Below, piece by piece: positions 1 to 8,732 of a stretch of 64,000 bases of DNA; within the stretch, counting starts at the first letter, position 1; each line of letters opens with the position of its first letter. Source of the DNA: Corynebacterium lowii (GTDB lineage Bacteria > Actinomycetota > Actinomycetes > Mycobacteriales > Mycobacteriaceae); the NCBI RefSeq assembly GCF_001412085.1, contig NZ_LKEV01000003.1, positions 182,852-246,851 on the forward strand. The letters are read 5' to 3'. The notes under the pieces were generated by a model. It was given only the letters and a program-made list of their open reading frames with translations, was not told the DNA's origin and ran no database searches. The position numbers and the translations under genes were made by a program.

Positions 1-228
1 GATAACTGACCAGGAGGTGCGCCGAGCCAATGCCCAGAGAAGGGGCGGCAGGAAAATGGGCAGCATGAGGTCCACCGGAATATCGAGTTCCGGCGGCCGG
101 GGAAGGAACATGCCGCCTGCGGCGACGAGCGTGAGTAAAACCGGCCAGGGGAGCCCCCAGCGGTCACCGAGGGCTACCACAACCACCGTGGCGAGCAGCA
201 GCCCAGAGAGCATGAGAAGGAGGGTCAT
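1..228 (-). CDS. Na+/H+ antiporter (CPA1/NhaP type), N-terminal fragment
   Basis: The reverse strand opens with ATG at 228 and stays open for 76 codons to the window edge, so only the N-terminus is seen. The protein starts with a hydrophobic helix (MTLLLMLSGLLLATVVVVAL), then a GDRxGLPWP segment, a second hydrophobic stretch, and IPVDLMLPIFLPPLLWALA. This helix-loop pattern with a LPIFLPPLLW-type segment is typical of the first membrane helices of CPA1 cation:proton antiporters, which exchange Na+ or K+ for H+ at the plasma membrane. It is transcribed away from the FAH-family gene that begins at about 319. The family call comes from recognition of the N-terminus only; the ion-binding residues lie outside the window. 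Confidence 0.7.
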   Translation of the reverse strand, partial: MTLLLMLSGLLLATVVVVALGDRWGLPWPVLLTLVAAGGMFLPRPPELDIPVDLMLPIFLPPLLWALARRTSWSVI

Positions 229-318
229 AGCAGTATTTATACGCTTTAGGTCCAGCCGTCAGCGGCAGGAGTTCGGCTGAACCCCCTTATTTTTGTTCGC
301 AGTTGTACGATGATGCTC

Positions 319-1104
319 ATGCGTTTTGGTCGAATTGCTACCCCCGAGGGTATGTGTTTTTGCGTTATTGATGATGAGGGCACCACTGCGAAGCAGATTG
401 AGGGGACCCCTTTTACTCCGCCGAAGTACACGGGCAAGGAGTGGCCGCTGAGCGAGGTGCGTTTGCTGGCCCCCATGCTGCCGAGCAAGGTGGTGGCCAT
501 TGGCCGTAACTATGCCGATCACGTGGCGGAAGTCTTTAAGAAGTCGGCGGAGACGCTGCCGCCCACGCTCTTCCTCAAGCCGCCCACAGCGGTGGTGGGG
601 CCGGGCGCACCCATTAAGATCCCCGAGTTTGCCACCCGGGTGGAGTTTGAGGGCGAGCTGGCCTTGGTGATTGCCAAGCCCTGTAAGAACGTGAAGGCCG
701 AGGATTGGCGTTCCGTGGTGCTGGGCTACACGGTGGTCAATGATGTTTCCTCGCGCGATCTGCAATTCTCCGATGGGCAGTGGGCGCGAGCCAAGGGCAT
801 TGATACCTTCTGCCCGCTGGGTCCCTGGATTGAAACTCACCTGGATAACGTGGATGAGTTGCCCATCAAGGCGCGCCTCACGCACGAGGGCGTCACCGAG
901 GTGAAGCAGGATTCCAATTCCAACCAGATGATTATGAATCTGGGCGAGATCATCGAGTTCATCACCGCCTCGATCACCCTGCTTCCCGGCGATATTATCT
1001 GCACCGGTTCGCCCGCGGGCACCGCCGAGATGGTGCCGGGGGATTTCATCGAGATCGAGATTCCTGGGGTGGGCAAGCTCGGCAACCCCGTGGAGCGCGC
1101 CTAA
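319..1104 (+). CDS. Fumarylacetoacetate hydrolase-family protein, oxaloacetate decarboxylase-like
   Basis: A 261-residue protein of the FAH family, soluble and metal dependent. Visible motifs are the Mg/Mn ligand segment VEFEGELALVI, then YTVVNDVSSRDLQ, KGIDTFCPLGPW and the C-terminal PAGTAEMVPGDF. Members cleave C-C bonds or isomerise acylpyruvate-like acids. In C. glutamicum the FAH protein lying next to gltX (Cg1458, Odx) was reported as an oxaloacetate decarboxylase; the same neighbourhood here suggests that role, which is inference. The start at 319 gives the usual MRFGRIATPEG N-terminus. In-frame ATGs at 310 and 313 are also possible and no clear ribosome binding site separates them. 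The gene is divergent from the antiporter and convergent with the hydrolase that follows. Confidence 0.85.
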   Translation: MRFGRIATPEGMCFCVIDDEGTTAKQIEGTPFTPPKYTGKEWPLSEVRLLAPMLPSKVVAIGRNYADHVAEVFKKSAETLPPTLFLKPPTAVVGPGAPIKIPEFATRVEFEGELALVIAKPCKNVKAEDWRSVVLGYTVVNDVSSRDLQFSDGQWARAKGIDTFCPLGPWIETHLDNVDELPIKARLTHEGVTEVKQDSNSNQMIMNLGEIIEFITASITLLPGDIICTGSPAGTAEMVPGDFIEIEIPGVGKLGNPVERA

Positions 1105-1142
1105 GCGGGCACCCTACCCGCAGCTCGACGCCCCCCAGACGC

Positions 1143-2330
1143 TCAGCGCAGCCGTGTGCCGTCGCTGAGCTCAAAGAGGTGTTTGAGTACCCCGCCGCCG
1201 CTGGCGCTGAGACCATTGTGCTCGTGTTCGCTGGTAATGAAGGTGCGTAGCTCGGGCATGTGGTCGGCGGTATCGAGGGAGTAGTCCAGGGGTACATAGG
1301 CGTCCCGGGCGTAGATCGCCGCCGCACCGCGTGCGCTGCTCAATGCCGCGGCGTCGTACAGCTCGGGCCACTGCGTCTGGGCGATCTCCTCGGCCACGGC
1401 TTTCCAGGGGCGGAAAGCCGGTACGGTATCGAGCCATTCGGGGTGAACGTGCTCCCCGGTGAGCAGGGTGGGGTCATCCTGGTATTCCTGGGGCAGGGCC
1501 CGGTACGCAGCCCAGTTGGTTGCGGTGCCATTGGCGTAGCACGATTCGTGGAGCACGTAGTACAGCGGGTTTCGGCCTTGGAAGGGGAGCAGGGCGGCGA
1601 GGTCATGGGCAAAGGCCGCGGAATCCCAGGGGAGATCGAGCAGGCTATAAAGAGACTGCCACCCTTCATTGGAGCCCAAAAGATGGCCCACGCTGCGCAG
1701 GCGTGAGGGGGTGACCACCTCGGCGTCGGGAAGCACCAGTTCTCCGCGCTCGGCGCGTTCGATGAGCTCGGCCATGCGGGTGCGGTGGTGGGGGAAGCGG
1801 CGGTAGTAGTCCTCGCTGTGGCGGCGCAGGGAATCGTAGGTGGCGCGGTAAATCTCCTCCGGGGAGCGGGTAAGCGAGGGCAGGCCCCCGGTGAAGAAGG
1901 CGTGTTCCAGGGAATCGGGGTGGACGCTGAGGTAGCGCAGCGTGGTGAAGCCGCCGAAGGATTGCCCCAGCACCGACCAACGCGTGATGCCTAAGTGCTC
2001 GCGCAGGTCCTCGGCATCATTCACGATGGAATCGGCCCGCAGGTGGCGCAGGTATTCCGCGGGCTGGGGCTCGCTCACCGGGGTGGAAAGCCCGGTGCCG
2101 CGCTGATCGAGCAGCACCACCTGGTAGCGCTCTAGGGCGGTGGGAATCCAGGGGGCATTGATGCGCGGGGCTTCAAAGCCGGGGCCACCTTGGAGGTAGA
2201 GGAGGTAGGGCAGTTGCGGGTCGGTGCTGAGCACGCGGGCAAAAATGTCAATGCGGCGATTATCGGCGGAATCGGTGCGGTTGAGCGGCACATCGAGGCG
2301 GTGATCGTGGATGGAGAGGTTCTTTATCAT
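1143..2330 (-). CDS. Alpha/beta hydrolase, proline iminopeptidase-like (peptidase S33)
   Basis: A 395-residue alpha/beta hydrolase. It carries the oxyanion-hole motif GGPGFEAPR near residue 60, the nucleophile elbow GQSFGGF with the catalytic serine, and a C-terminal SEHEHNGL segment that probably holds the catalytic histidine. The GGPG plus GxSxGG combination is that of the S33 family, which removes N-terminal proline or hydrolyses related small peptides and amides. No signal peptide is visible, so it should be cytoplasmic. The reading frame stays open much further upstream, antisense to gltX, but the family-like N-terminus and a GTAGGGAT ribosome-binding-like stretch support ATG at 2330. 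It is divergent from gltX with about 70 bp between them. The precise substrate is unknown. Confidence 0.85.
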   Translation of the reverse strand: MIKNLSIHDHRLDVPLNRTDSADNRRIDIFARVLSTDPQLPYLLYLQGGPGFEAPRINAPWIPTALERYQVVLLDQRGTGLSTPVSEPQPAEYLRHLRADSIVNDAEDLREHLGITRWSVLGQSFGGFTTLRYLSVHPDSLEHAFFTGGLPSLTRSPEEIYRATYDSLRRHSEDYYRRFPHHRTRMAELIERAERGELVLPDAEVVTPSRLRSVGHLLGSNEGWQSLYSLLDLPWDSAAFAHDLAALLPFQGRNPLYYVLHESCYANGTATNWAAYRALPQEYQDDPTLLTGEHVHPEWLDTVPAFRPWKAVAEEIAQTQWPELYDAAALSSARGAAAIYARDAYVPLDYSLDTADHMPELRTFITSEHEHNGLSASGGGVLKHLFELSDGTRLR

Positions 2331-2399
2331 CTTTTTATCCCTACCCTGCTGCGCGGGCGCCCACAACCTTAATGTTCTGGGTGTGGTGAAATAGAGGGC

Positions 2400-3875
2400 A
2401 TGAGTGAAGTTCGCGTGAGATTTTGCCCCTCGCCCACCGGCACCCCGCACGTGGGAATGGTCCGCACGGCCCTGTTTAACTGGGCCTATGCCCGGCACAC
2501 GGGCGGGCGCATGGTGTTCCGCATTGAGGATACCGACGCCGCGCGCGATTCCGAGGAATCCTACGAGGCCATCATCAAGTCCCTGCGCTGGCTGGGCCTG
2601 GACTGGGATGAGGGCATCGACGTCGGCGGCCCCCAGGAGCCCTACCGTCAGTCCCAGCGCATGAACATCTATGCGGAGGTACTGAAAAAGCTTATCGACG
2701 CCGGGGAGGTCTACCCCGCCTATTCCACCGCTGAGGAGGTCAAGGAACGCCACCTCGCCGCCGGGCGTGATCCGCAGTTGGGCTACGACAACTTTGACCG
2801 CGATCTCACCCAGGAACAGATCGACGCCTTCGAGGCCGAAGGGCGCAAGCCCGTGTGGCGCCTGCGCATGCCCGAGCACGATTGGTCCTGGACCGACCTG
2901 GTGCGCGGCGAGATGACCTTCAAGGCGGAAACTCAGCCGGACTTCGTGGTGGCCCGCTCTAATGGACAGCCCCTGTACACGCTGGTGAACCCCGTAGACG
3001 ATGCCCTCATGGGCATCACCCACGTGCTGCGCGGCGAGGATCTGCTTTCCTCCACCCCGCGCCAGCTGGCCCTCTATGAGGCGCTGATCCGCATTGGCGT
3101 GGCCACCGCGATCCCGCAGTTCGCGCACCTGCCCTTCGTGATGGGGGAGGGCAATAAGAAGCTCTCCAAGCGCGATCCCGAGTCCAACCTCTTCAACCAC
3201 GTAGACGCCGGCATTATCCCCGAGGGCATGCTCAATTACCTTGCCCTGCTGGGCTGGTCGCTTTCCGCCGAAAAGGATATTTTCTCCCGCGAGGAGATGG
3301 TGGAGGCCTTCGATGTGGCCGATGTGCTGGGTAATCCCGCGCGCTTTGACCAGAAGAAGCTGGAGGCCATTAACGCCGATCAGATTCGCCTGCTGGAGCC
3401 GGAGGAGTTCCGCTCACGCCTGCGCGCCTACCTCAACGAGCACACCGACTTCCCGGCGGACTACCCAGAGGACAAGTTTGCTTTTGCCGCCGAGCTGGTA
3501 CATACCCGTATCAAGGTGCTTGGCGATGCCTATGGCCTGATGAGGTTCCTCGCGGTGGCGGATGCGGACCTCGTGCTCGATGAGAAGTCCGCCCGCAAAA
3601 ACCTCAAGGAGGACGCCGTGGCGGTGCTGGATACCTCCATTGAGCGCTTGGAGGCGGTCTCGGAGTGGAATCACCAGGAGATTGAGAAGGTTCTCTCCAC
3701 GGCTCTGATTGAGGAGATGGAATTGAAGCCGCGCAAGGCCTATGGCGCGCTGCGCGTGGGAATTACGGGTGCGGCCGTATCCCCGCCGCTTTTTGAGTCG
3801 ATGGAGCTGCTGGGCAAGGAATCCACCCTGGCTCGCCTGCGCGCGGCGCGGGAAAATACTCCCTTTAGCGCTTAA
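2400..3875 (+). CDS. gltX: Glutamyl-tRNA synthetase
   Basis: A 491-residue class I aminoacyl-tRNA synthetase that charges tRNA-Glu with glutamate. The HIGH-type signature is PTGTPHVGM near residue 12, the KMSKS-type loop is KLSKRDPES near residue 255, and the C-terminal half is the usual helical anticodon-binding region. Length is normal for the family. Actinobacteria generally lack glutaminyl-tRNA synthetase, so this enzyme probably also mischarges tRNA-Gln for GatCAB to amidate; that is known for the group and inferred here. The gene for tRNA-Gln and a tRNA-Glu gene follow directly downstream. It starts at ATG 2400 and shares its upstream region with the divergent hydrolase gene. No terminator is evident before the tRNA promoter. 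Confidence 0.97.
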   Translation: MSEVRVRFCPSPTGTPHVGMVRTALFNWAYARHTGGRMVFRIEDTDAARDSEESYEAIIKSLRWLGLDWDEGIDVGGPQEPYRQSQRMNIYAEVLKKLIDAGEVYPAYSTAEEVKERHLAAGRDPQLGYDNFDRDLTQEQIDAFEAEGRKPVWRLRMPEHDWSWTDLVRGEMTFKAETQPDFVVARSNGQPLYTLVNPVDDALMGITHVLRGEDLLSSTPRQLALYEALIRIGVATAIPQFAHLPFVMGEGNKKLSKRDPESNLFNHVDAGIIPEGMLNYLALLGWSLSAEKDIFSREEMVEAFDVADVLGNPARFDQKKLEAINADQIRLLEPEEFRSRLRAYLNEHTDFPADYPEDKFAFAAELVHTRIKVLGDAYGLMRFLAVADADLVLDEKSARKNLKEDAVAVLDTSIERLEAVSEWNHQEIEKVLSTALIEEMELKPRKAYGALRVGITGAAVSPPLFESMELLGKESTLARLRAARENTPFSA

Positions 3876-3898
3876 AGAAAACGTTGTTACCTGGTGGT

Positions 3899-3928
3899 TT
3901 GTGCGGTTTTAGGGGTTGTGGTTATAGT
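3899..3928 (+). promoter_or_regulatory. Promoter for the tRNA-Gln/tRNA-Glu unit
   Basis: A -35-like TTGTGC (3899-3904) is separated by 18 bp from a good -10 element TATAGT (3923-3928). This places a start about 40 nt before tRNA-Gln. It is read from sequence only. Confidence 0.6.
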
Positions 3929-3970
3929 ATTCCCCGTTGCTCAGCAAGGAAAACCGCTGGGAAGCAACAA

Positions 3971-4042
3971 TGGCCTATGGTGTAATTGGCAACACTACGG
4001 TTTCTGGTACCGTCATTCTAGGTTCGAGTCCTGGTAGGCCAG
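3971..4042 (+). tRNA. tRNA-Gln (CUG)
   Basis: The 72-nt sequence folds as a cloverleaf. The acceptor arms are TGGCCTA and TAGGCCA, the anticodon loop TTCTGGT gives anticodon CUG, the T arm contains GGTTCGAGTCC, and the discriminator is G. No CCA is encoded. It lies between gltX and tRNA-Glu, probably in one transcript with the latter. Confidence 0.95.
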
Positions 4043-4060
4043 CTGCGATTGTATCGCCGC

Positions 4061-4133
4061 GCCCCGTTCGTCTAGCGGCCTAGGACGCCGGCCTCTCACG
4101 CCGGTAACACGGGTTCAAATCCCGTACGGGGTA
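4061..4133 (+). tRNA. tRNA-Glu (CUC), copy 1
   Basis: A 73-nt cloverleaf with acceptor GCCCCGT/ACGGGGT, anticodon loop CCTCTCA (anticodon CUC) and T arm ending GGTTCAAATCC. An identical copy lies at 4819-4891. It starts 18 nt after tRNA-Gln and is followed by a strong terminator. Confidence 0.96.
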
Positions 4134-4141
4134 CCATCGCG

Positions 4142-4174
4142 TCCCCCACCGAGTACTTTCGGTGGGGGATTTTT
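4142..4174 (+). terminator. Intrinsic terminator after tRNA-Gln/tRNA-Glu
   Basis: An 11-bp perfect stem (TCCCCCACCGA with TCGGTGGGGGA) with a 6-nt loop is followed by TTTTT. It ends the tRNA unit and lies just upstream of the YagU-like gene. Confidence 0.9.
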
Positions 4175-4206
4175 GCATGTATGGATATGAAAGTAGGCCC
4201 TCGCCC

Positions 4207-4767
4207 GTGTCCCTTCCAGCCTTGGGAACCATCACTGACCCTGCCCGCCGTCACTTAGGCACCGCCCTGTGGGTGGGTATCATCGCCGGATTCTTCTCCG
4301 GCATCGTTAAGTTTGGCTGGGAGGTTCCTTTTCCTCCGCGCACCCCCGAGCGCGATGCCACCAATCCGCCGCAGGCGCTCTTAGAGATGCTGGGCATGAG
4401 CCCCGAGAGCACGCACGCCACCTACACGTATTTGGGCAATGAACTGCCCTATGTGAGCTTTATCCTTCACTTTGCCTTCGCTATTTCCTTTGCGATGTTT
4501 TATTGCGTGGTGGCGGAGTATTGGCCCGCGATCAAGATGTGGCAGGGGGCCGTTTTCGGCGTTGTGGTGTACGCGGCCTTCCACATTGTGCTCATGCCCG
4601 CCCTGGACGTGATTCCGGCTCCGTGGGATCAACCGTTGGGGGAGCACGCCTCGGAGTTCTTTGGGCACATCGTGTGGATGTGGAGCATTGAGATCGTGCG
4701 CCGCGATCTGCGTAACCGCGCCACCGGTGAGCCCGATGCCGAGATAAAAGTGCCCGTGAACAGCTAG
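4207..4767 (+). CDS. YagU-family (DUF1440) inner membrane protein
   Basis: A membrane protein of about 186 residues with at least four hydrophobic segments. It contains HLGTALWVGIIAGFFSGIVK, then KFGWEVPFPPRTPERD, and a C-terminal part with the H-I-V-W-M-W segment. This is the YagU/DUF1440 family; the E. coli member has been linked to acid resistance, and the biochemical role is not known. The start is uncertain: GTG 4207 has an AAAGTAGG ribosome-binding-like stretch 9 nt upstream, ATG 4177 is the alternative, and a frame opening at GTG 4162 lies inside the terminator stem. It sits alone between two identical tRNA-Glu genes. Its own promoter may include TATGGATATGAA just upstream. Confidence 0.8.
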   Translation: MSLPALGTITDPARRHLGTALWVGIIAGFFSGIVKFGWEVPFPPRTPERDATNPPQALLEMLGMSPESTHATYTYLGNELPYVSFILHFAFAISFAMFYCVVAEYWPAIKMWQGAVFGVVVYAAFHIVLMPALDVIPAPWDQPLGEHASEFFGHIVWMWSIEIVRRDLRNRATGEPDAEIKVPVNS

Positions 4768-4818
4768 TTTGTGCCCTTGGCTGCGCTTACACTACTGTAA
4801 TCCCAGTCAGCACGACGA

Positions 4819-4891
4819 GCCCCGTTCGTCTAGCGGCCTAGGACGCCGGCCTCTCACGCCGGTAACACGGGTTCAAATCCCGTACGGGGTA
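4819..4891 (+). tRNA. tRNA-Glu (CUC), copy 2
   Basis: It is identical over all 73 nt to the copy at 4061-4133 and carries anticodon CUC. Flanking sequence on both sides differs from copy 1, so the identity is limited to the tRNA itself. It has its own terminator. Confidence 0.96.
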
Positions 4892-4899
4892 CTTTTAAG

Positions 4900-4935
4900 A
4901 GATCCTCGCCTGTTTCGGGCGAGGATCTTCTGCTT
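4900..4935 (+). terminator. Intrinsic terminator after tRNA-Glu copy 2
   Basis: A 10-bp stem GATCCTCGCC/GGCGAGGATC (4901-4910 with 4918-4927), with an added A-T pair and a 7-nt loop, is followed by TTCTGCTTTT. The T-run is interrupted but the hairpin is strong. Confidence 0.8.
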
Positions 4936-4981
4936 TTCCCGGTTGCGCGGGGTGGCCTACTTTCGTCTAAAGTAGTGCGAT

Positions 4982-5857
4982 GTGAAGCGCCTCAAAACTA
5001 CGCTCGCCGCCGTGGCGGCCAGCTTTTCCCTCCTCGCCGCAGGTACCGCCACCGCCTCGGCTCTGCAATTGCCCGCAGAACTCAGCTCCCTGCCTGAGCA
5101 GCTGCTCAGCGGTGAACTCCGTGAGATCACGCTGCCGGTGCCCAACGGGCCGGATCGCAGCTATCTGGTGAGCGTGAGCCGTAATTACAATCCGCTCAAG
5201 CCCACCCCGGTGCTGCTGGCCTTTGGCGGTTGGGGCGATAGCCCGGAGAAGTTCCGTGGTTATTCCAACTACGCCACCTCTGGGGCGGCCGATGAGGCCA
5301 TCGTGATCTATCCGCGCGGGGTGGAGAATGCCTGGGCGGGCGGCCCCTACGCCAAGACCACCGCGGAGCAGGATATTGCCGCGGTGCGTCAGATCGTGGA
5401 TCAGGTTTCCTTGGTGCTGAATGTGGATCGCAGCCGCATTTACGCCGCGGGAATGTCTAATGGCGGCGGCATGGCCTCCACCCTGGCCTGCCAGGCGCCC
5501 GATCTGGTAGCCGGCGTGGCCGTGGTCTCCGGCGCGTATTACCTGCCCACGCACCAGGGCTGCGCCAATGGTGCCGTGCCCTACATGGATATTCACGGGG
5601 ACGCCGATCCCACCGCTCCCTACGAGGGCGGCTCCCGCCACGGTGTTCCGGTGGCGCGCACCAAGGACGTGGTGGCGTCCTACGCGGCTCGAAATGGCTG
5701 CACGGGCGAGGTTCGCAATGGCAATACCACCTCACATACCGGGTGCGTGAGCCCGGTGGAAGAAGTAGTGGTTCCCGGTGGCGTGCACGAGTGGTACACC
5801 AACCCGGACGCGGCCAATATGACCTGGAACTTCCTCAAGGGGCAGCGCAAGGCCTAA
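4982..5857 (+). CDS. Secreted esterase, PHB-depolymerase/LpqC-like alpha/beta hydrolase
   Basis: A 291-residue exported hydrolase. The N-terminus KRLKTTLAAVAASFSLLAAG with TATASA is a Sec signal peptide, probably cleaved after ASA near residue 27. The mature part shows the GMSNGGGM nucleophile elbow, an acidic residue in DIHGDADPTAPY, and a likely catalytic histidine in GGVHEWYTN. This layout matches the poly(3-hydroxybutyrate) depolymerase/feruloyl esterase (CE1-like) family; the natural substrate cannot be told. Four cysteines in the C-terminal half could form disulfides outside the cell. GTG 4982 is the likely start and may be leaderless, since TAAAGT lies about 12 nt upstream. Its stop overlaps the convergent ltbR stop by 4 nt. 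Confidence 0.85.
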   Translation: MKRLKTTLAAVAASFSLLAAGTATASALQLPAELSSLPEQLLSGELREITLPVPNGPDRSYLVSVSRNYNPLKPTPVLLAFGGWGDSPEKFRGYSNYATSGAADEAIVIYPRGVENAWAGGPYAKTTAEQDIAAVRQIVDQVSLVLNVDRSRIYAAGMSNGGGMASTLACQAPDLVAGVAVVSGAYYLPTHQGCANGAVPYMDIHGDADPTAPYEGGSRHGVPVARTKDVVASYAARNGCTGEVRNGNTTSHTGCVSPVEEVVVPGGVHEWYTNPDAANMTWNFLKGQRKA

Positions 5858-6561
5858 AGGCCCTGGGAAAGCTCCTGTGAGGAGCGGATGATTTCTGCTC
5901 CCCAGAGCTCTCCTGGGCTGGGGCGTAGCCTTTCGGAAACCCCGGAAAGGGAGAGAACGGCCAGGAACTCTCCGGCGGAGTTGAAGATGGGGGCGGAAAG
6001 GCTGGCTAGGCTCACCTCGCGTTCCCCGATGGAATCGGCCCAGCCGCGCTGGCGTACCTGTTCCAGGGCCTCACCATCAAAGGAGGCCTGGGGGAGAATG
6101 GCCGCGCGTAACTCTGAGGAGGAATAGGTGAGGAATATTTTGGCCGCGGACCCGGCCGTGAGCGGCATGCGCGAGCCGATGGGGACGGTGTTTTGCAGCC
6201 CGGAGGAGGGCTCTAAGGCGGCGATACAGGTGCGCGAGGTGCCGGTCAGTTGATAGAGCTGCACGGATTCCCCGGTTTTTTCCATGAGTGCGGACATGGT
6301 GGGCATGGCGGCGTCGATAAGCTGATTCTTGGAGCCTGCGCTCATGGCGGTGAAGGTGGGGCCCAGCGACCATTTGCTATCGGCGGCGCGGACGAGGAGG
6401 CGGTGAGCCTCTAGGGCGGTGGCTAGGCGATGGGCAGTGGCGCGCGGTAGCTCGGTGGCCGCGCAGAGTTCGGTGAGGCTGCGCGGTTGGTGCGCCACCG
6501 CCATCATGATGGAGACGGCGCGGTCAAGCACCTTGATTCCGGAGGCGTCGTAGTGTCCCAT
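5854..6561 (-). CDS. ltbR: IclR-family regulator LtbR, divergent from leuCD
   Basis: A 235-residue IclR-type regulator. The N-terminal winged helix-turn-helix covers about residues 8-70 (VLDRAVSIMMAV, then SLTELCAATELPRATAHRL), and the rest is the IclR effector-binding domain. In C. glutamicum the IclR protein encoded divergently from leuCD is LtbR, a repressor of leuB, leuCD and tryptophan genes; the same arrangement here supports the name. ATG 6561 gives the conserved MGHYDASGIKVLDRA start. The intergenic region to leuC is 126 bp and should hold its operator. The gene overlaps the convergent esterase gene by 4 nt at the stop codons. Confidence 0.9.
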   Translation of the reverse strand: MGHYDASGIKVLDRAVSIMMAVAHQPRSLTELCAATELPRATAHRLATALEAHRLLVRAADSKWSLGPTFTAMSAGSKNQLIDAAMPTMSALMEKTGESVQLYQLTGTSRTCIAALEPSSGLQNTVPIGSRMPLTAGSAAKIFLTYSSSELRAAILPQASFDGEALEQVRQRGWADSIGEREVSLASLSAPIFNSAGEFLAVLSLSGVSERLRPSPGELWGAEIIRSSQELSQGL

Positions 6562-6687
6562 ACCGCGATCTTATCATTCCGCAGGGTGGGAAATTAGGGT
6601 GCGGTAAGGTGAAGCAGTGCACGTCATGCGCTAAGGTATCTCATGTAGTGACACAAAGGTTTCACCTAATGGGATAGGAGCGCTGCC
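6562..6687. promoter_or_regulatory. Divergent ltbR-leuC control region
   Basis: The 126-bp region lies between divergent ltbR and leuC and must contain both promoters. A TAAGGT (6632-6637) is a possible -10 for leuC, and an AGGAG at about 6676 is the leuC ribosome binding site. I do not see a perfect palindrome that would fix the LtbR site. The assignment as an LtbR target rests on the C. glutamicum precedent. Confidence 0.55.
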
Positions 6688-8106
6688 ATGAGTGAGAAGT
6701 TGACGCTGGCGGAGAAAGTCTGGCGCGATCACATCGTCTCCCCAGGCAAGGATGGGGAGCCGGATCTTATCTATATTGACTTGCAGCTCTTGCACGAGGT
6801 GACCTCCCCACAGGCCTTCGACGGCCTGCGCATGGCGGGCCGCAAGATTCGCCGCCCCGATCTGCACCTGGCTACCGAGGACCATAACGTGCCCACCGAG
6901 GGGGTTATCGGCGGCAATCTCTTGGATATTGCGGACCTCACCTCGCGCACCCAGGTGGCTACCCTGCGCAAGAACTGCGAGGAGTTCGGTATCCGCCTGC
7001 ACCCGATGGGCGATGTGCGCCAGGGTATCGTGCACACGGTGGGTCCGCAGTTGGGGGCCACGCAGCCGGGCATGACCATCGTGTGCGGCGATTCCCACAC
7101 CTCTACCCACGGGGCCTTCGGCTCGATTGCGATGGGCATTGGTACCTCCGAGGTGGAGCACGTCATGGCCACCCAGACGCTCTCGCTCAAGCCCTTTAAG
7201 ACGATGGCCATTGAGGTTTCCGGCACACTGCAACCGGGAGTGACCTCCAAGGACCTCATTCTGGCGATCATCGCCAAGATCGGCACCGGCGGCGGTCAAG
7301 GCCACATCATTGAATATCGAGGCGAGGCGATCCGCAAGCTCTCAATGGAAGCCCGCATGACCATCTGCAACATGTCCATCGAGGCCGGAGCCCGCGCCGG
7401 CATGATCGCCCCGGACGAGACCACCTTTGAATACGTCAAGGGCCGCGAACTCGCCCCCACCGGGGCGGACTGGGACGCCGCCGTGGAGTACTGGAAAACG
7501 CTGCCCACCGACGAGGGAGCCACCTTCGACACCGTGGTGCATATCGACGGCGACGCGCTCACCCCCTTCGTTACCTGGGGTACCAACCCCGGTCAAGGTC
7601 TGCCGCTTTCCGCCTCCGTGCCCGATCCAGAGGACTTTACGAGCGACGCCGAGAAGGCCGCCGCCGCCAAGGCCCTGGACTACATGGATCTCACCCCCGG
7701 AACCCCGCTGCGCGATATTGCCATTGACACCGTGTTCCTGGGGTCCTGCACCAACGCCCGCATTGAGGACCTGCGGGCCGCGGCGGAGATTCTGCGGGGG
7801 CGTCGCATAGCCGAGGGCCTACGCATGATGGTGGTCCCCTCCTCCACGATGGTCAAGCAGCAGGCGGAAAAAGAGGGCCTGGACCGCGTATTTATTGAGG
7901 CCGGTGCGGATTGGCGCACGGCGGGCTGCTCCATGTGCCTGGGCATGAACCCAGATCAGCTCAAAACAGGGGAGCGCTCGGCTTCTACCTCAAACCGCAA
8001 CTTCGAGGGCCGCCAGGGACCCGGCGGACGCACGCACCTCGTCTCCCCGCCGGTGGCCGCCGCCACCGCCATCGCCGGACACCTGGCCAGCCCGGCCGAC
8101 ATCTAG
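6688..8106 (+). CDS. leuC: 3-isopropylmalate dehydratase, large subunit
   Basis: A 472-residue aconitase-family subunit that works with LeuD to isomerise 2-isopropylmalate to 3-isopropylmalate in leucine synthesis. Iron-sulfur ligand motifs are seen: one cysteine in [13 protein letters not shown] and two in the [12 protein letters not shown] segment. The [15 protein letters not shown] segment is the usual substrate-binding region. An AGGAG lies 8 nt before ATG 6688. leuD follows after 17 nt, so the two are one operon, probably repressed by LtbR. Length is normal. Confidence 0.97.
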   Translation: MSEKLTLAEKVWRDHIVSPGKDGEPDLIYIDLQLLHEVTSPQAFDGLRMAGRKIRRPDLHLATEDHNVPTEGVIGGNLLDIADLTSRTQVATLRKNCEEFGIRLHPMGDVRQGIVHTVGPQLGATQPGMTIVCGDSHTSTHGAFGSIAMGIGTSEVEHVMATQTLSLKPFKTMAIEVSGTLQPGVTSKDLILAIIAKIGTGGGQGHIIEYRGEAIRKLSMEARMTICNMSIEAGARAGMIAPDETTFEYVKGRELAPTGADWDAAVEYWKTLPTDEGATFDTVVHIDGDALTPFVTWGTNPGQGLPLSASVPDPEDFTSDAEKAAAAKALDYMDLTPGTPLRDIAIDTVFLGSCTNARIEDLRAAAEILRGRRIAEGLRMMVVPSSTMVKQQAEKEGLDRVFIEAGADWRTAGCSMCLGMNPDQLKTGERSASTSNRNFEGRQGPGGRTHLVSPPVAAATAIAGHLASPADI

Positions 8107-8123
8107 AAGCAGGAGGATAAGGC

Positions 8124-8732
8124 ATGGAAAAGTTCACCACCCACACCGGAGTGGGCGTTCCGCTGCAACGCAGCAACGTGGATACGGACCAAATTATTCC
8201 CGCCGTGTATCTCAAGCGGGTAACCCGCACGGGCTTTGAGGATGGCCTCTTTGCCAACTGGCGCGGCAACGATCCCGGCTTTGTGCTCAATCAGGAGACC
8301 TATAAGAACGGCTCCGTGCTGGTGGCGGGGCCGGACTTTGGCACCGGCTCCTCCCGCGAGCACGCCGTATGGGCGCTGATGGATTATGGCTTCCGCGTGG
8401 TGCTCTCGCCCCGCTTTGCCGATATTTTCCGCGGCAATGCGGGCAAAGCGGGCCTGCTGGCCGGAATCATGGAGGAAAGCGATATAGAACTGCTCTGGAA
8501 GCAGATGGAGCAAGAGCCGGGCTTGCCGCTGACGGTGAATCTAGAGGAACGCACCGTCCAAGCCGGAAATAACATCTACCCCTTTGAAGTGGATGACTAC
8601 ACCCGGTGGCGGCTCATGGAGGGGCTTGACGATATTGGCCTGACCCTGCGCAAGGAAGAGGAGATCACGGGTTTTGAGGGCCGGCGCGCGGCCTTCAAAC
8701 CGCGCGTTACTTCACCGGCAGCGGGCTCGTGA
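8124..8732 (+). CDS. leuD: 3-isopropylmalate dehydratase, small subunit
   Basis: The 202-residue swivelling-domain partner of LeuC. The N-terminus [17 protein letters not shown] and the segment [17 protein letters not shown] are the conserved substrate-contact motifs of the family. An AGGAGG lies before ATG 8124. The last 26 nt overlap the end of the convergent Nudix gene, which leaves no room for a terminator between them. It functions only in complex with LeuC in leucine biosynthesis. Confidence 0.96.
   Translation: MEKFTTHTGVGVPLQRSNVDTDQIIPAVYLKRVTRTGFEDGLFANWRGNDPGFVLNQETYKNGSVLVAGPDFGTGSSREHAVWALMDYGFRVVLSPRFADIFRGNAGKAGLLAGIMEESDIELLWKQMEQEPGLPLTVNLEERTVQAGNNIYPFEVDDYTRWRLMEGLDDIGLTLRKEEEITGFEGRRAAFKPRVTSPAAGS

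Noticed and set aside
1143..3200. Long minus-strand frame extending the hydrolase through gltX
   Set aside because: The extra part is antisense to gltX and lacks any family similarity; ATG 2330 gives a normal N-terminus.
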